A stretch of DNA of 64,000 bases from Rhodococcus sp. G-MC3 (GCF_030063335.1 NZ_JASISW010000008.1:186001-250000); one strand, 5' to 3'; shown: positions 23,791 through 32,744, numbered from the stretch's first letter. Notes: generated by a model not told the origin, from the sequence alone. Numbers and translations: made by a program.

Positions 23791-24147
23791 ATGCGTATAG
23801 CAGTCGATGCCGCGTCGAAGACGCCTTTGTTCGAGCAGGTGCGGTCGGGGATCTTCGAGCAGGTTCGCAGCGGTCAGTTGATCGCGGAGACCAAGATTCC
23901 GACCGTTCGCGGCCTTGCCGAAGAGCTCGGCATCGCTCCGCATACCGTAGCGAAAGCCTACAAAGAGCTCGAAGCGCAAGGGGTGATCGAGGCTCGCGGG
24001 AGGTTGGGCACGTTCATTGCCTCCGGCGGCGATCCGACGGAGGACAGCGCCGCGCGTGCATCGGTGGCGTACGTCCGCGAGCTTCGCGGCCTGGGGCTCT
24101 CGGATGAGCGCATACGCAGTTTCGTGGAGGTCGCACTAGTCAGTTGA
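23791..24147 (+). CDS. Short GntR-family regulator (YtrA-like)
   Basis: The 118-residue protein has a GntR winged helix: PLFEQVRSGIFEQVRSGQLIAETKIPTVRGLAEELGIAPHTVAKAYKELEAQGVIEARGRLGTFIA. A short C-terminal helical tail replaces the usual effector domain, as in the YtrA subfamily, which commonly regulates adjacent ABC transporters. No transporter is adjacent here. A small internal repetition, EQVRSG, occurs in the first helix. It begins 10 bases after the preceding gene, so it is probably in one operon with it. Confidence 0.88.
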   Translation: MRIAVDAASKTPLFEQVRSGIFEQVRSGQLIAETKIPTVRGLAEELGIAPHTVAKAYKELEAQGVIEARGRLGTFIASGGDPTEDSAARASVAYVRELRGLGLSDERIRSFVEVALVS

Positions 24148-24212
24148 CGCTTCAACCTAGATGTGCCAAGGTTGTCGCGTCCTACTTGCCGTGTACCGAA
24201 GGATGTCCCCCC

Positions 24213-24644
24213 ATGAACTCGCCGATCTTCCGTGACATTGCAACCCTGATCGCCCGTGTCGGTCTGGGCATCGTCTTCATCGCCCACGGCTGGCAGAAGC
24301 TCAATACCAACGGACTCGACGCCACGAAGGCTGGTTTCGAAGGCATGGGCGTTCCTCTTCCTCAGGCGTCGGCCTATTTCGCTACCTTCGTCGAACTGGT
24401 CGGTGGTGTCGCGCTGGTACTGGGAATCTTCACCCCCATCGTCGGCATCCTGCTCTTCCTCGACATGCTCGGCGCATTCCTGTTCGTGCATTACGAACTC
24501 GGTGTTTTCGTGTCCGACGGTGGCTACGAGCTCGTTGTGGCACTCGGCGTCGCGGCGCTGCTGCTCGCCGCTGTCGGTGGAGGTCGCTTCAGTCTCGACG
24601 GCGTATTCGGCAGCAAAACCAGCTTCGCCAAGTCGAGGGCCTGA
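24213..24644 (+). CDS. DoxX-family membrane protein
   Basis: The 143-residue protein has four membrane helices and the DoxX features ARVGLGIVFIAHGWQKL near the N-terminus, GVPLPQASAYFATFVELVGGVAL and a final GGGRFSLDG. The ATG giving MNSPIFRD was selected, as it places the first helix correctly; the frame is open 23 codons further upstream. DoxX proteins act with thiosulfate or sulfur metabolism and, in mycobacteria, with a membrane-associated oxidoreductase complex. No partner is adjacent here. Role uncertain. Confidence 0.87.
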   Translation: MNSPIFRDIATLIARVGLGIVFIAHGWQKLNTNGLDATKAGFEGMGVPLPQASAYFATFVELVGGVALVLGIFTPIVGILLFLDMLGAFLFVHYELGVFVSDGGYELVVALGVAALLLAAVGGGRFSLDGVFGSKTSFAKSRA

Positions 24645-24683
24645 CCCGTACGCATATTCGAATTGCTGGGTCGAACTCGGGGT

Positions 24684-24699
24684 CGGACCGTTTCGTCCG
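24684..24699 (+). terminator. Small hairpin after the DoxX gene
   Basis: CGGAC-CGTTTC-GTCCG followed by TTTG, 40 bases after the stop. The 5-bp stem is weak; it may be a terminator or an incidental repeat before the BCCT gene. Confidence 0.3.
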
Positions 24700-24737
24700 T
24701 TTGCATTCCGTGCCGATTGCCAGCAATGTAATTCGTC

Positions 24738-26363
24738 ATGGCAACGAATACCGAACGATCCCAGACTTCAACCGGTTCGAGCGGTGCCGATCGATACGAC
24801 GGATTCGTCCCCGACTCATCACCGCCCCGGACCGATTTCCTCGTCTTCGGCGTCACGGCCGCGATCACTGCCGCCATCCTGATCTGGGGCATCCTCGCCG
24901 CCGACTCGCTCGAATCGACCACCTCGTCCATGTTGGACTGGCTCGTCACGAACATCGGCTGGCTGTTCATCATCGCGGCGTCCGGATTCGTCGTGTTCTC
25001 GATTTACCTGGCCGTCAGCAGGTTCGGAAAGATCCCGCTGGGTAAAGACGGCGAGAAACCCGAATTCAATACTGTCAGCTGGATCGCGATGATGTTCAGC
25101 GCCGGCATGGGCATCGGGCTGATGTTCTTCGGAGTCTCGGAGCCGTTGTCACACTTCGTCACTCCACCTCCGGGGACAGACGGCTCGGTCGGAACCGCCA
25201 TGGCGACGACAATGTTCCATTGGAGTCTGCACCCGTGGTCCATCTATGCGGTTGTCGGACTCGCCGTCGCGTACGGTACCTACCGCAAAGGGCGTAAGCA
25301 GCTGATCAGCTCGGCGTTCATCCCGCTGATCGGCCGCCGCGCCGAGGGCCCCATCGGCAAGGTCATCGACATTCTCGCGATCTTCGCCACGATGTTCGGA
25401 ACAGCGGCATCGTTGGGACTCGGCGCACTGCAGATCGGGTCCGGCTTCGAGGTCCTCGGCTGGCTCGGTGAATCCGGAACGCTGCTACTGGTTGCGATCG
25501 TCGCCATCCTGACTCTCGCCTTTGTCGCCTCCGCAGTGTCCGGTGTCGCCAAGGGAATCCAGTGGCTGTCCAATACCAACATGGTGCTCGCACTCGTGCT
25601 GGCGGTATTCGTCTTCGTCGTCGGCCCGACTGTGTTGATCCTCAACCTGATCCCGACCACCATCGGTGATTACGCAAGCCAACTCGTCCATATGTCGGCG
25701 CGGTCCGCAGCCGCCGGTGACGACGGTGAAACTGCTAGCTGGCTGTCGTCGTGGACGATCTTCTACTGGGCCTGGTGGGTGTCGTGGACGCCGTTCGTCG
25801 GAATGTTCCTCGCACGTATCTCGCGCGGACGCACCATCCGTGAGTTCGTTGTCGGCGTGATCCTGGTGCCCAGCGCCGTCAGTCTTGTCTGGTTCTCCAT
25901 CTTCGGTGGCGCCGGGATTGCGGAGCAGGAGAAAGGGATCGACCTTGCCGGCCGTGACACCACCGAATCGCAGTTGTTCGGGATGCTCGACAACCTGCCC
26001 CTCGCCGGTATATCCAGTGTTCTGGTGATGATCCTGGTAGCGATCTTCTTCGTCTCGGGCGCCGACGCGGCGTCGATGGTGATGGGCACACTGAGCCAGC
26101 GCGGAACCCAGGAACCAAGCAGATGGGTCGTCATCTTCTGGGGTGTTCTGACGGGCGGAATCGCGGCGCTCATGCTGTGGACCGGCGGCGAGGATGCGTT
26201 GAACGGACTACAGACCATGACCATCATTGCCGCGGCGCCCTTCGTCCTCGTCATGATCGGGCTGTCCGTCGCTCTGTACAAGGATTTGTCGAGAGATCCG
26301 CTGGTGGTACGCGCTAGCGCCACGAGGGCAACCACAACTGCTGCTGCCACTGCTCGGGAGTAA
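24738..26363 (+). CDS. BCCT-family transporter (betaine/carnitine/choline type)
   Basis: The 541-residue membrane protein has about 12 helices. It carries BCCT hallmarks: GMGIGLMFFGVSEPLSHF (glycine-rich sodium/substrate region) and WAWWVSWTPFVGMFLARISRGRTIREFV, the family signature with tryptophans forming the betaine-binding box. It imports compatible solutes or quaternary amines with Na+ or H+. The C-terminal tail is short, with no obvious osmosensing domain. Its last 50 bases overlap the 3' end of pmt on the opposite strand. Substrate not determinable. Confidence 0.92.
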   Translation: MATNTERSQTSTGSSGADRYDGFVPDSSPPRTDFLVFGVTAAITAAILIWGILAADSLESTTSSMLDWLVTNIGWLFIIAASGFVVFSIYLAVSRFGKIPLGKDGEKPEFNTVSWIAMMFSAGMGIGLMFFGVSEPLSHFVTPPPGTDGSVGTAMATTMFHWSLHPWSIYAVVGLAVAYGTYRKGRKQLISSAFIPLIGRRAEGPIGKVIDILAIFATMFGTAASLGLGALQIGSGFEVLGWLGESGTLLLVAIVAILTLAFVASAVSGVAKGIQWLSNTNMVLALVLAVFVFVVGPTVLILNLIPTTIGDYASQLVHMSARSAAAGDDGETASWLSSWTIFYWAWWVSWTPFVGMFLARISRGRTIREFVVGVILVPSAVSLVWFSIFGGAGIAEQEKGIDLAGRDTTESQLFGMLDNLPLAGISSVLVMILVAIFFVSGADAASMVMGTLSQRGTQEPSRWVVIFWGVLTGGIAALMLWTGGEDALNGLQTMTIIAAAPFVLVMIGLSVALYKDLSRDPLVVRASATRATTTAAATARE

Positions 26364-27849
26364 TCGGCATTGCCGTCAGGATCGGCCACAGCCAGATGAA
26401 GTTCGCCACGACAAGCGCGACGTAGAGGCACACCAACAGCAAACCCGTGCCTCTACGTTCGGCCGAAGCTCGGGCTCTACCGATGATCTGCCCGAGTATC
26501 AGCGCGAACCCCATCACCATGAACGGCGCGAGAGCGACGGCGTAGAAGTAGTACATCTGCCGGTCGAGAGTGGTGAACCAAGGTAGGAATCCCGCGGCGT
26601 ATCCCGTGATCACCACGGCGAAGCGCCAGTCGCGGCGGACGAACATCATCCACAGGCACCACAGCAGCATCGGCACCGCGAGCCACCACATGGCGGGCGT
26701 TCCGATGAGCATGATCGCCTTGACGCACGAGGACGCCGAACAGCCTTGGACGTTGTCGCCGTCGGCGAAGTAGTACAGCATCGGACGCAGCCCCATCGGC
26801 CATGTCCACGGCTTCGACTCCCACGGATGACGGTTACCAGCCGAGTTGGTCAGCCCTTCGTGGAACGAGAGCACGTTGCCGCTGTAGTACCAGAGCGATC
26901 GCAGCGCGCCCGGCACGAAGGAGAATGGTCCGCCTGTGCCGATCTGATTCCCGACGGCGTGGCGGTCCACGCTGTTCTCGGCGGCGAACCACCCTGCATA
27001 GGAGCAGAGGTAGACGAACAACGGGATGACGACGAGCGCGTAGAGAGCCGGGCCGATATCGCGGACCGCCGTCCCGTACCACGGTCGCTGGACGCCGTTC
27101 GCGCGGCGTGCCGCGACGTCGAACGCCACGGACAGCAGGCCGAAGAACGCGATGAAGTAGACACCCGACCACTTGGTCCCGCACGCGAGACCGAGCATGA
27201 TGCCTGCCCCGAACCGCCACCAGCGCACGCCGAGGCGCGGACCGAATCTGCTTGTCGCGACGCGGCCTTCAGCGCGCACCTTCGCCATCCGCTGCCGAAC
27301 GTCGTCGCGGTCGACGACGAGACATCCCATGGCAGCGGTGACGAAGAATGCCAGGAAGATATCGAGCATCCCGATGCGCGAGGACACGAACGTGACACCG
27401 TCGACGATCAGCAGGACGCCCGCGATGGCGCCGACGAGAGTCGACCGCGCCAATCTTCGAACGATGCGAATCACGATAAGCACCAACAACGTTCCAGCCA
27501 GCGCCGACGAGAATCGCCAGCCCCAGCCGTTGTAGCCGAACAGAGCCTCGCCCACAGCGATGAGTTGCTTGCCGACGGGAGGGTGCACCACCAACCCGTA
27601 GGCCGGGTTGTCCTCGATGCGGCCGCCGGTCAACACCTGCCAGCCCTGCGGCGCATAGTGCTTCTCGTCGAATACCGGAGTGCCCGCATCGGTCGGATAA
27701 CGGAGCATCGCGAAGCGTGTGATCGCGGCGATGGCCGTGACCACGAGGGTGACGATCCATCCCCGTCGACGATCGTCGTCTCGGTAGTAATCCGCTGGGG
27801 GAGCGCTCGGCCCGGGACTGACTACATACCGCTCGGTCGTCAAGGCCAC
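26314..27849 (-). CDS. pmt: Protein O-mannosyltransferase (GT39)
   Basis: The 511-residue multi-pass glycosyltransferase transfers mannose from polyprenyl-phosphate-mannose to secreted proteins. The first extracytoplasmic loop has the catalytic acidic pair in VFDEKHYAPQGWQ, then VVHPPVGKQLIAVGEALFGYNGWGWRF, typical of actinobacterial Pmt. The location next to rsmI equals Rv1002c-Rv1003. Likely clients in this window are secreted proteins with Ser/Thr/Pro-rich stretches, which is inference. Its 3' end overlaps the BCCT gene antisense by 50 bases; its start is 44 bases from divergent rsmI. Confidence 0.93.
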   Translation of the reverse strand: MALTTERYVVSPGPSAPPADYYRDDDRRRGWIVTLVVTAIAAITRFAMLRYPTDAGTPVFDEKHYAPQGWQVLTGGRIEDNPAYGLVVHPPVGKQLIAVGEALFGYNGWGWRFSSALAGTLLVLIVIRIVRRLARSTLVGAIAGVLLIVDGVTFVSSRIGMLDIFLAFFVTAAMGCLVVDRDDVRQRMAKVRAEGRVATSRFGPRLGVRWWRFGAGIMLGLACGTKWSGVYFIAFFGLLSVAFDVAARRANGVQRPWYGTAVRDIGPALYALVVIPLFVYLCSYAGWFAAENSVDRHAVGNQIGTGGPFSFVPGALRSLWYYSGNVLSFHEGLTNSAGNRHPWESKPWTWPMGLRPMLYYFADGDNVQGCSASSCVKAIMLIGTPAMWWLAVPMLLWCLWMMFVRRDWRFAVVITGYAAGFLPWFTTLDRQMYYFYAVALAPFMVMGFALILGQIIGRARASAERRGTGLLLVCLYVALVVANFIWLWPILTAMPITPEQWQQQLWLPSWR

Positions 27850-27893
27850 ATACCGATCGTAGGCGTCGGGGGAGAGTACGAGATCATGGGAGC

Positions 27894-28751
27894 ATGCTGA
27901 TCCTTGCCGCTACACCCATGGGCGATGTGGGTGATGCGTCCCAGAGACTGCGCGACGCACTGGCCACAGCCGACGTCGTCGCAGCTGAAGACACCCGGAG
28001 GACCAAGCAGTTGGCGTCGGCACTCGGGGTGACGATCACCGGCAAGGTCGTCAGTTTCTACGACCAGGTCGAGACCGCGCGCCTGCCGGGACTGATCGAG
28101 AGCGTTCGCGACGGTAAGTCGGTCCTGCTCGTCACCGACGCGGGGATGCCATCGGTGAGCGATCCCGGATATCGGCTGGTCGCAGCATGTGTCGAGGCCG
28201 ATCTGCCGGTCACGTGCCTGCCAGGGCCTTCCGCGGTGACGACAGCCCTCGCCCTGTCCGGTTTGCCCGTGGAACGGTTCTGCTTCGACGGGTTCCCACC
28301 TCGCAAACAAGGACAGCGCAGCAAGTTCTTCGAAACCTTGAAGACCGAATCGCGCGCGTGCGTGTTCTTCGAGGCCCCTCATCGCCTCGCTGACTGCCTC
28401 GCCGACGCCGTCACGGTTCTCGGCCCGGACCGCCGGGCCGCGGTCTGCAGGGAGCTGACCAAGACCTACGAGGAGATCAAACGCGGAACTCTCGGCGAAC
28501 TGGCTGCGTGGGCGGCCGACGGAGTGCGTGGGGAGATCACGGTCGTCCTCGCGGGTGCCGTGGCGGTCGCGTTGGACCCCGAGGATCTAGTCGACGACGT
28601 GGAGGAGTTGGTGGCGTCGGGCATGCGGCTGAAGGATGCCTGCGCGTACTTGGCCGTGGGCGGAACCAGTAAACGCGAGTTGTACGAGGCCGTGCTGGCC
28701 GCGCGAACCTCGGCCGAGTCCGAAGAATCAGCCGACGACCTGCTGACGTAG
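27894..28751 (+). CDS. rsmI: 16S rRNA 2'-O-ribose C1402 methyltransferase
   Basis: The 285-residue SAM-dependent enzyme of the tetrapyrrole-methylase fold opens with LILAATPMGDVGDASQRLRDAL, has VAAEDTRRTKQL, and the glycine-rich LVTDAGMPSVSDPGYRLV and GPSAVTTALALSGLP motifs of RsmI. It methylates the ribose of C1402 in 16S rRNA for decoding fidelity. Gene order with divergent pmt and downstream metG is as in mycobacteria. The last 24 bases overlap the convergent SRPBCC gene. Confidence 0.94.
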   Translation: MLILAATPMGDVGDASQRLRDALATADVVAAEDTRRTKQLASALGVTITGKVVSFYDQVETARLPGLIESVRDGKSVLLVTDAGMPSVSDPGYRLVAACVEADLPVTCLPGPSAVTTALALSGLPVERFCFDGFPPRKQGQRSKFFETLKTESRACVFFEAPHRLADCLADAVTVLGPDRRAAVCRELTKTYEEIKRGTLGELAAWAADGVRGEITVVLAGAVAVALDPEDLVDDVEELVASGMRLKDACAYLAVGGTSKRELYEAVLAARTSAESEESADDLLT

Positions 28752-29156
28752 TCCCTCGGTTGCCGCTTCGAGCACGGTCTTGGTGCCCTTCTTGACCAGA
28801 AAACCTGGGATGGGAATCTTCGGCTCGACGGTGAGGGAGAACTTCACGTGAGTGCCCTTTGCCGTCGGGGTGAGGATGTACTCGCCGTGCTGACTCTTCT
28901 GTTGTGATCCCTCGACGAGATCCCACGTGACTTTGGTGTCGGACCAGGTGTATTCGACGGTCTGGTCGTCGTTGATGCCGAGGATCGAGACTGCCATCTT
29001 CACGTGGTGGGGGCGGCCGTCGTCGAATCTGTCGACGACCTCGATCTTCTTGTGCACGGGCGACCAAGACGGTAGCCCTTCGACATCGGCGAGTACGTCG
29101 AGAATCGCAGCCGGTTCGGCTTCGATGTCGACCTCTTTGTTTCCTGTGACAGCCAT
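28728..29156 (-). CDS. SRPBCC/polyketide-cyclase-like protein
   Basis: The 142-residue START-like protein has the family pattern NKEVDIEAEPAAILDVLADVEGLPSWSPVHKKIEVV at the start and a long C-terminal helix (KKGTKTVLEAATEGLRQQV). The ATG giving MAVTGNKE was chosen; the frame is open far upstream but Arg-rich and non-coding in character. Members bind hydrophobic ligands or act as cyclases; mycobacterial homologues are small lipid-binding-type proteins of unknown role. The 3' end overlaps rsmI by 24 bases. It follows the lipase gene by 14 bases on the same strand and may be cotranscribed with it. Confidence 0.83.
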   Translation of the reverse strand: MAVTGNKEVDIEAEPAAILDVLADVEGLPSWSPVHKKIEVVDRFDDGRPHHVKMAVSILGINDDQTVEYTWSDTKVTWDLVEGSQQKSQHGEYILTPTAKGTHVKFSLTVEPKIPIPGFLVKKGTKTVLEAATEGLRQQVVG

Positions 29157-29170
29157 GGAGAGAACGTAAC

Positions 29171-30193
29171 TCAGGCAGTGCTGGAGGCGACGGATATTGG
29201 CGTATGTGTCCGGACGAAGGCGGCAATCTTGCGGAGCGCTCGGTGAGATTCGGGGAGGAAGTCGGCGGCTTGGAACACGTGCACTTGGTCGTCCCACACC
29301 TGGAGTTCGCAGTCGACGCCCGCTGCATCGAGGCGGTCGGCCATGAGTTCGGCGTCGGCGAGCACCATTTCGGTGGACCCGGCCTGAATGAGCACGGGCG
29401 GTAGCCCGGTCAGATCCGCATCGACGGGGGACACCCGAGGGCCGCGCGTGCCATCGACGAAAATTCTGGCATCCACGCGGTCGGCCAGCACGGTCAGCGC
29501 CGGTACCGCGTCGGCAGGGAACACTGCGCAGCGCGACGCATTCTCGTGCGCGAGCTTGCCTGTCGGATCCATGTCCGTCAACGGCGACATCGTGACGATG
29601 CACGCAGGTGTCGGCATTCCCAGATCACGGAGCATCAGGGCGACCATGAACGCCAGGTACCCGCCTGCAGAGTCGCCTGCGATGACGATCTGGTCGGGCC
29701 GATAACCCGAATCGAGCAAGTAGCGGTAGCCGTCGACGCAGTCCTCGACAGCGTGCGAGATGGGGTTGCGCGGCATCATTCGGTAGTCGACCGACAGCAC
29801 GGGCGCGTCGACACTTTTCGACACACGTGAGGTGAGCCGCCGATGACTGTTCAGACCGCAACAGACCAAGGCCCCACCGTGCAGATACAAGACCACACGG
29901 TTGTTACCGACGCCCTCGGCGCGGAGCCATTCCGCACGGCACTCGGCTAACATCACCGTGCTGCGCGTCGTACCTTTGAGCGGCGGCACCAGCAGTCCCG
30001 CGTAGTCGACGACGCCCATCGGCCACGGGAGATTCGGTGCCTTGGCCCACACCGAGAGAAAAGGGCGAACAGTGAGCCGGAGGTACGCCGACAGCGCCCT
30101 CGAACCGAGACTGCCACCGGGCATGTCCAGCCGGGTGGACGAGCTCGCGGGCAGCGATTGTGGCGTCTTGACAACGGTGAGCACGCGGTTCAT
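29171..30193 (-). CDS. Alpha/beta hydrolase of the hormone-sensitive-lipase family
   Basis: The 340-residue esterase/lipase has the HSL oxyanion motif LYLHGGALV, the nucleophile motif IAGDSAGGYLAF, a catalytic Asp near EMVLADAELMADRLDAAG, and the His in WDDQVHVFQ. Mycobacterial LipU/LipW-type enzymes have the same plan and hydrolyse short- to medium-chain esters. It is divergent from the wax-ester synthase gene, with a GTAAC triple repeat in the shared gap, so both may respond to the same lipid-storage regulator (inference). No signal peptide. Confidence 0.88.
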   Translation of the reverse strand: MNRVLTVVKTPQSLPASSSTRLDMPGGSLGSRALSAYLRLTVRPFLSVWAKAPNLPWPMGVVDYAGLLVPPLKGTTRSTVMLAECRAEWLRAEGVGNNRVVLYLHGGALVCCGLNSHRRLTSRVSKSVDAPVLSVDYRMMPRNPISHAVEDCVDGYRYLLDSGYRPDQIVIAGDSAGGYLAFMVALMLRDLGMPTPACIVTMSPLTDMDPTGKLAHENASRCAVFPADAVPALTVLADRVDARIFVDGTRGPRVSPVDADLTGLPPVLIQAGSTEMVLADAELMADRLDAAGVDCELQVWDDQVHVFQAADFLPESHRALRKIAAFVRTHTPISVASSTA

Positions 30194-30232
30194 CGTCCTC
30201 GCCTCCGTTCTCGTCGGTACTTGGAACTCCTA

Positions 30233-30257
30233 GTAACTCTTGGTAACGGACAATAAC
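30233..30257 (+). promoter_or_regulatory. Triple 10-bp-phased (G/A)TAAC repeat in divergent lipid-gene promoter
   Basis: GTAAC, GTAAC and ATAAC begin at 30233, 30243 and 30253, exactly one helical turn apart. Direct repeats phased at 10 bp are the binding pattern of OmpR/PhoB-class regulators, and GTAAC repeats are reported for MtrA in actinobacteria. The array is 40 bases from the hydrolase start and 80 from the wax-ester synthase start. Confidence 0.5.
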
Positions 30258-30336
30258 CCGTGATGGTGGTCTCTCGAACGTAAGGTCGTGTTCGATGTCA
30301 CACCGTGATCGAATCCAGACAGAAAGGTAATCGCTC

Positions 30337-31716
30337 ATGGCCCTCATGCCTGTTACTGAGTCCATGTTCCTGATCGCGGAATCGCGAGAGCATCCGATGC
30401 ACGTCGGTGGGCTGCAGCTGTTCGTTCCACCCGGTGATCCTCACGAACTGGCGCAACTGATCCACGATAAATTCACCACAGGTGAGATGCATGAGCTCTT
30501 CCGGAAGCGTCCGGGGCGACCGGTCAACGTGATGGGCAGCCTCACCTGGTCGCGCGAGGACGACATCGACTTCGAGTACCACGTCCGACGAGTCGTGCTG
30601 CCGTCACCAGGTCGAATTCGAGAGCTGTTCCAGTTTCTCTCGCTCAACCACAGCACTCCGCTCGATCGCTACCGGCCGATGTGGGAGCTGCACATCATCG
30701 AAGGTCTGGCGGACGGGCGGATCGCGCTCTACACCAAGGTGCACCATTCTTTGGTCGATGGCGTCTCGGCCCTCAAACTCATGATGAACACGTTGACCAC
30801 CGATCGCGAAGACCGAAACGGTGTCGCGACGTGGGATCCGTCGCTGTTCCGTGCGAAGAAGACCGCCGCCGAGGCCCCGTCGACGATGGAACGGATCAAA
30901 GGCGGCGCGACGTTCGGGCTGGGGCTGGCAGGGGATCTGTTCGATTTCGTTCCTGCTGCTGCCCGAATCGGTATGCGTGCGATCAAGAGCGAGGGCGCCC
31001 AGCTCCCACTTCGTGCGCCGCGGACGATGTTCAACGTGCCGATCGGCGGTGCCAGGCGCTTCGCCGCGGAGAGCTGGTCGATCGCCCGAATGGTCAAGGT
31101 GGCCAAGGAATTGGACGTGACGCTGAACGACATCATCTGCGCGATGTGTGCCGGAGCCCTACGCGGATATCTGATCGATCAAGATGCACTGCCCGAATTA
31201 CCTTTGATCGCAATGGTTCCCGTGTCGCTGCGCAAGGATGGGGAGGACAATGGACCGGGCAACTCGGTCTCGACCATCCTGTGCAATCTCGGCACCCACG
31301 AATCGGATCCGCTGACGAGACTGAAGTGCATCACCAATTCGACCGCCAAGGGCAAGGACATGATGCGGGAGCTCAACACTCTCGAATCGCTCGCTTTCGG
31401 TGCCGCCACGATGCTGCCGCTGCTGTTCGGGCCGGTTCCGGGATTCGTCAACAACACCCCGCCCCCGTTCAACGTGATCATCTCCAACGTTCCCGGGCCC
31501 AAGGGTGAATTGTATTGGAACGGGGCAAAGTTGGACGGTATCTATCCAGCGTCGATCGTGTGTGACGGAATGGCACTCAACATCACCGTCGCGAGCAACG
31601 GAGATTCGATGAACTTCGGGCTCATCGGGTGTCGGCGAAGTGTCCCGCACCTGCAGCGGATGCTGACGCATCTCGAGAATTCGCTGGAGGAGTTGGAGAA
31701 GGCGGTCTCGGCCTGA
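30337..31716 (+). CDS. Wax-ester synthase/diacylglycerol acyltransferase (WS/DGAT)
   Basis: The 459-residue enzyme has the condensing motif HHSLVDG at 136-142, the N-terminal PVTESMFLIAESREHPMHVG, and the C-terminal conserved NVIISNVPGP and GMALNITVASNGDSMNFGL. WS/DGATs acylate diacylglycerol or fatty alcohols to build storage triacylglycerol and wax esters, and Rhodococcus carries many copies. It likely works at the cytosolic membrane face or on lipid droplets. The divergent hydrolase may oppose it by lipolysis. A short tandem repeat begins 9 bases after the stop. Confidence 0.94.
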   Translation: MALMPVTESMFLIAESREHPMHVGGLQLFVPPGDPHELAQLIHDKFTTGEMHELFRKRPGRPVNVMGSLTWSREDDIDFEYHVRRVVLPSPGRIRELFQFLSLNHSTPLDRYRPMWELHIIEGLADGRIALYTKVHHSLVDGVSALKLMMNTLTTDREDRNGVATWDPSLFRAKKTAAEAPSTMERIKGGATFGLGLAGDLFDFVPAAARIGMRAIKSEGAQLPLRAPRTMFNVPIGGARRFAAESWSIARMVKVAKELDVTLNDIICAMCAGALRGYLIDQDALPELPLIAMVPVSLRKDGEDNGPGNSVSTILCNLGTHESDPLTRLKCITNSTAKGKDMMRELNTLESLAFGAATMLPLLFGPVPGFVNNTPPPFNVIISNVPGPKGELYWNGAKLDGIYPASIVCDGMALNITVASNGDSMNFGLIGCRRSVPHLQRMLTHLENSLEELEKAVSA

Positions 31717-31725
31717 CCCGCTCTT

Positions 31726-31829
31726 GGCACGAGTGATGTTCGCATGAGTGATGTTGGCATGAGTGATGTTGGCACGAATGATGTTGGCATGAGTGATGTT
31801 GGCACGAATGATGTTGGCATGAATGGACC
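31726..31829. repeat. 15-bp tandem repeat array (six full units plus a partial one)
   Basis: Units follow the pattern GGCAYGARTGATGTT (second unit starting CGC), six in register from 31726 to 31815, then GGCATGAATGGACC at 31816-31829. The last, partial unit is identical to the left arm of the intergenic palindrome described separately, so the array seems to have grown from that arm. It lies between the WS/DGAT stop and the IS element. Confidence 0.85.
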
Positions 31830-31889
31830 CTTGTAGCTGCCTAGCCGTTGTGCTCTGGTCCCCGATTGTTGGACTGGCTAAATGAGAGT

Positions 31890-32744
31890 CTAGGCAGCGG
31901 CGGCCTGGGCACGGTATTGCACCGGGCTCAGGCCCTCGAGCTGTAGTGAGATCCGGTCGTGGTTGTACCAATCGATGTAGCTGCGTACTGCGGTGGCCAG
32001 TGCGTCGATGTCGAGGTACCGAACGTGATGGAACAGTTCTTCTTTGAGATGCCCGAAGAAGTTTTCGATCATCGCGTTGTCCCAGCAGTTGCCTTTACGC
32101 GACATCGACTGGACTGCGCCAGCGCCGGCGAGCAAGGTGCGCCACGACGTGTGCTGATACTGAAATCCCTGATCCGAATGCACCAACGGTGCATCACTGC
32201 ATCTCAACGTCGCAAGCGCGCCGGCGAGGGAACTGTTGGTCAATGCCAGGTTCGGCGACCTCGACAGCGAGTAAGAAATAATCTGCCGATCGAACAAGTC
32301 CATCACCGGCGAGAGATACAACTTCTGAACCCCGACCCGGAACTCGGTCACATCGGTCACCCACTTCTGATTCGGCTCCGCGGCCACGAAGTTTCGGTCC
32401 AACAGATTCGATGCGACCGCACCGACCTGCCCCTGGTAGGAGACATATTTGCGTCTGCGGCGGATCGGGCAGTGCAACCCGAGCACCCGCATCAACGTCA
32501 GCACGGTTTTCTTCGCCACCCGCCAGCCCTTGTTCTTCAGGACGCGATGGATAGGGCGATGCCCGTAGCGCTGATAGCTGCCGTCGAACTCCGCGGTGAT
32601 CGCGGCCTTGAGTTCGGCCTGCTTGTCCGACGAATCGAGCCGGGACTGGTGGTAGAAGAACGTCGAACGAGCCAAGCCAGCGACGTCGAGCAGCACGTCG
32701 AGGCGGTACTGCGCCTTGAGGGATACAACAGCGAGAACCTTCAC
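31890..32744 (-). CDS. IS3-family transposase OrfB (DDE integrase domain)
   Basis: The 284-residue protein has an HTH_21-type N-terminal part (YQRYGHRPIHRVLKNKGW) and an rve integrase core with DDE residues in WVTDVTEF, LVHSDQGFQY and ENFFGHLKEEL, plus the CWDNAMIENFF signature. The GTG start overlaps the orfA stop as GTGA. IS3 elements normally make an OrfAB fusion by -1 frameshift; the overlap has only a modest A run (CAGAAACG), so the frameshift signal is not obvious and coupling by GTGA is the alternative. Confidence 0.92.
   Translation of the reverse strand: MKVLAVVSLKAQYRLDVLLDVAGLARSTFFYHQSRLDSSDKQAELKAAITAEFDGSYQRYGHRPIHRVLKNKGWRVAKKTVLTLMRVLGLHCPIRRRRKYVSYQGQVGAVASNLLDRNFVAAEPNQKWVTDVTEFRVGVQKLYLSPVMDLFDRQIISYSLSRSPNLALTNSSLAGALATLRCSDAPLVHSDQGFQYQHTSWRTLLAGAGAVQSMSRKGNCWDNAMIENFFGHLKEELFHHVRYLDIDALATAVRSYIDWYNHDRISLQLEGLSPVQYRAQAAAA

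Noticed and set aside
31726-31829. CRISPR or phage attachment site
   Set aside because: Units are contiguous 15-mers without spacers, and no integrase or tRNA end is adjacent.
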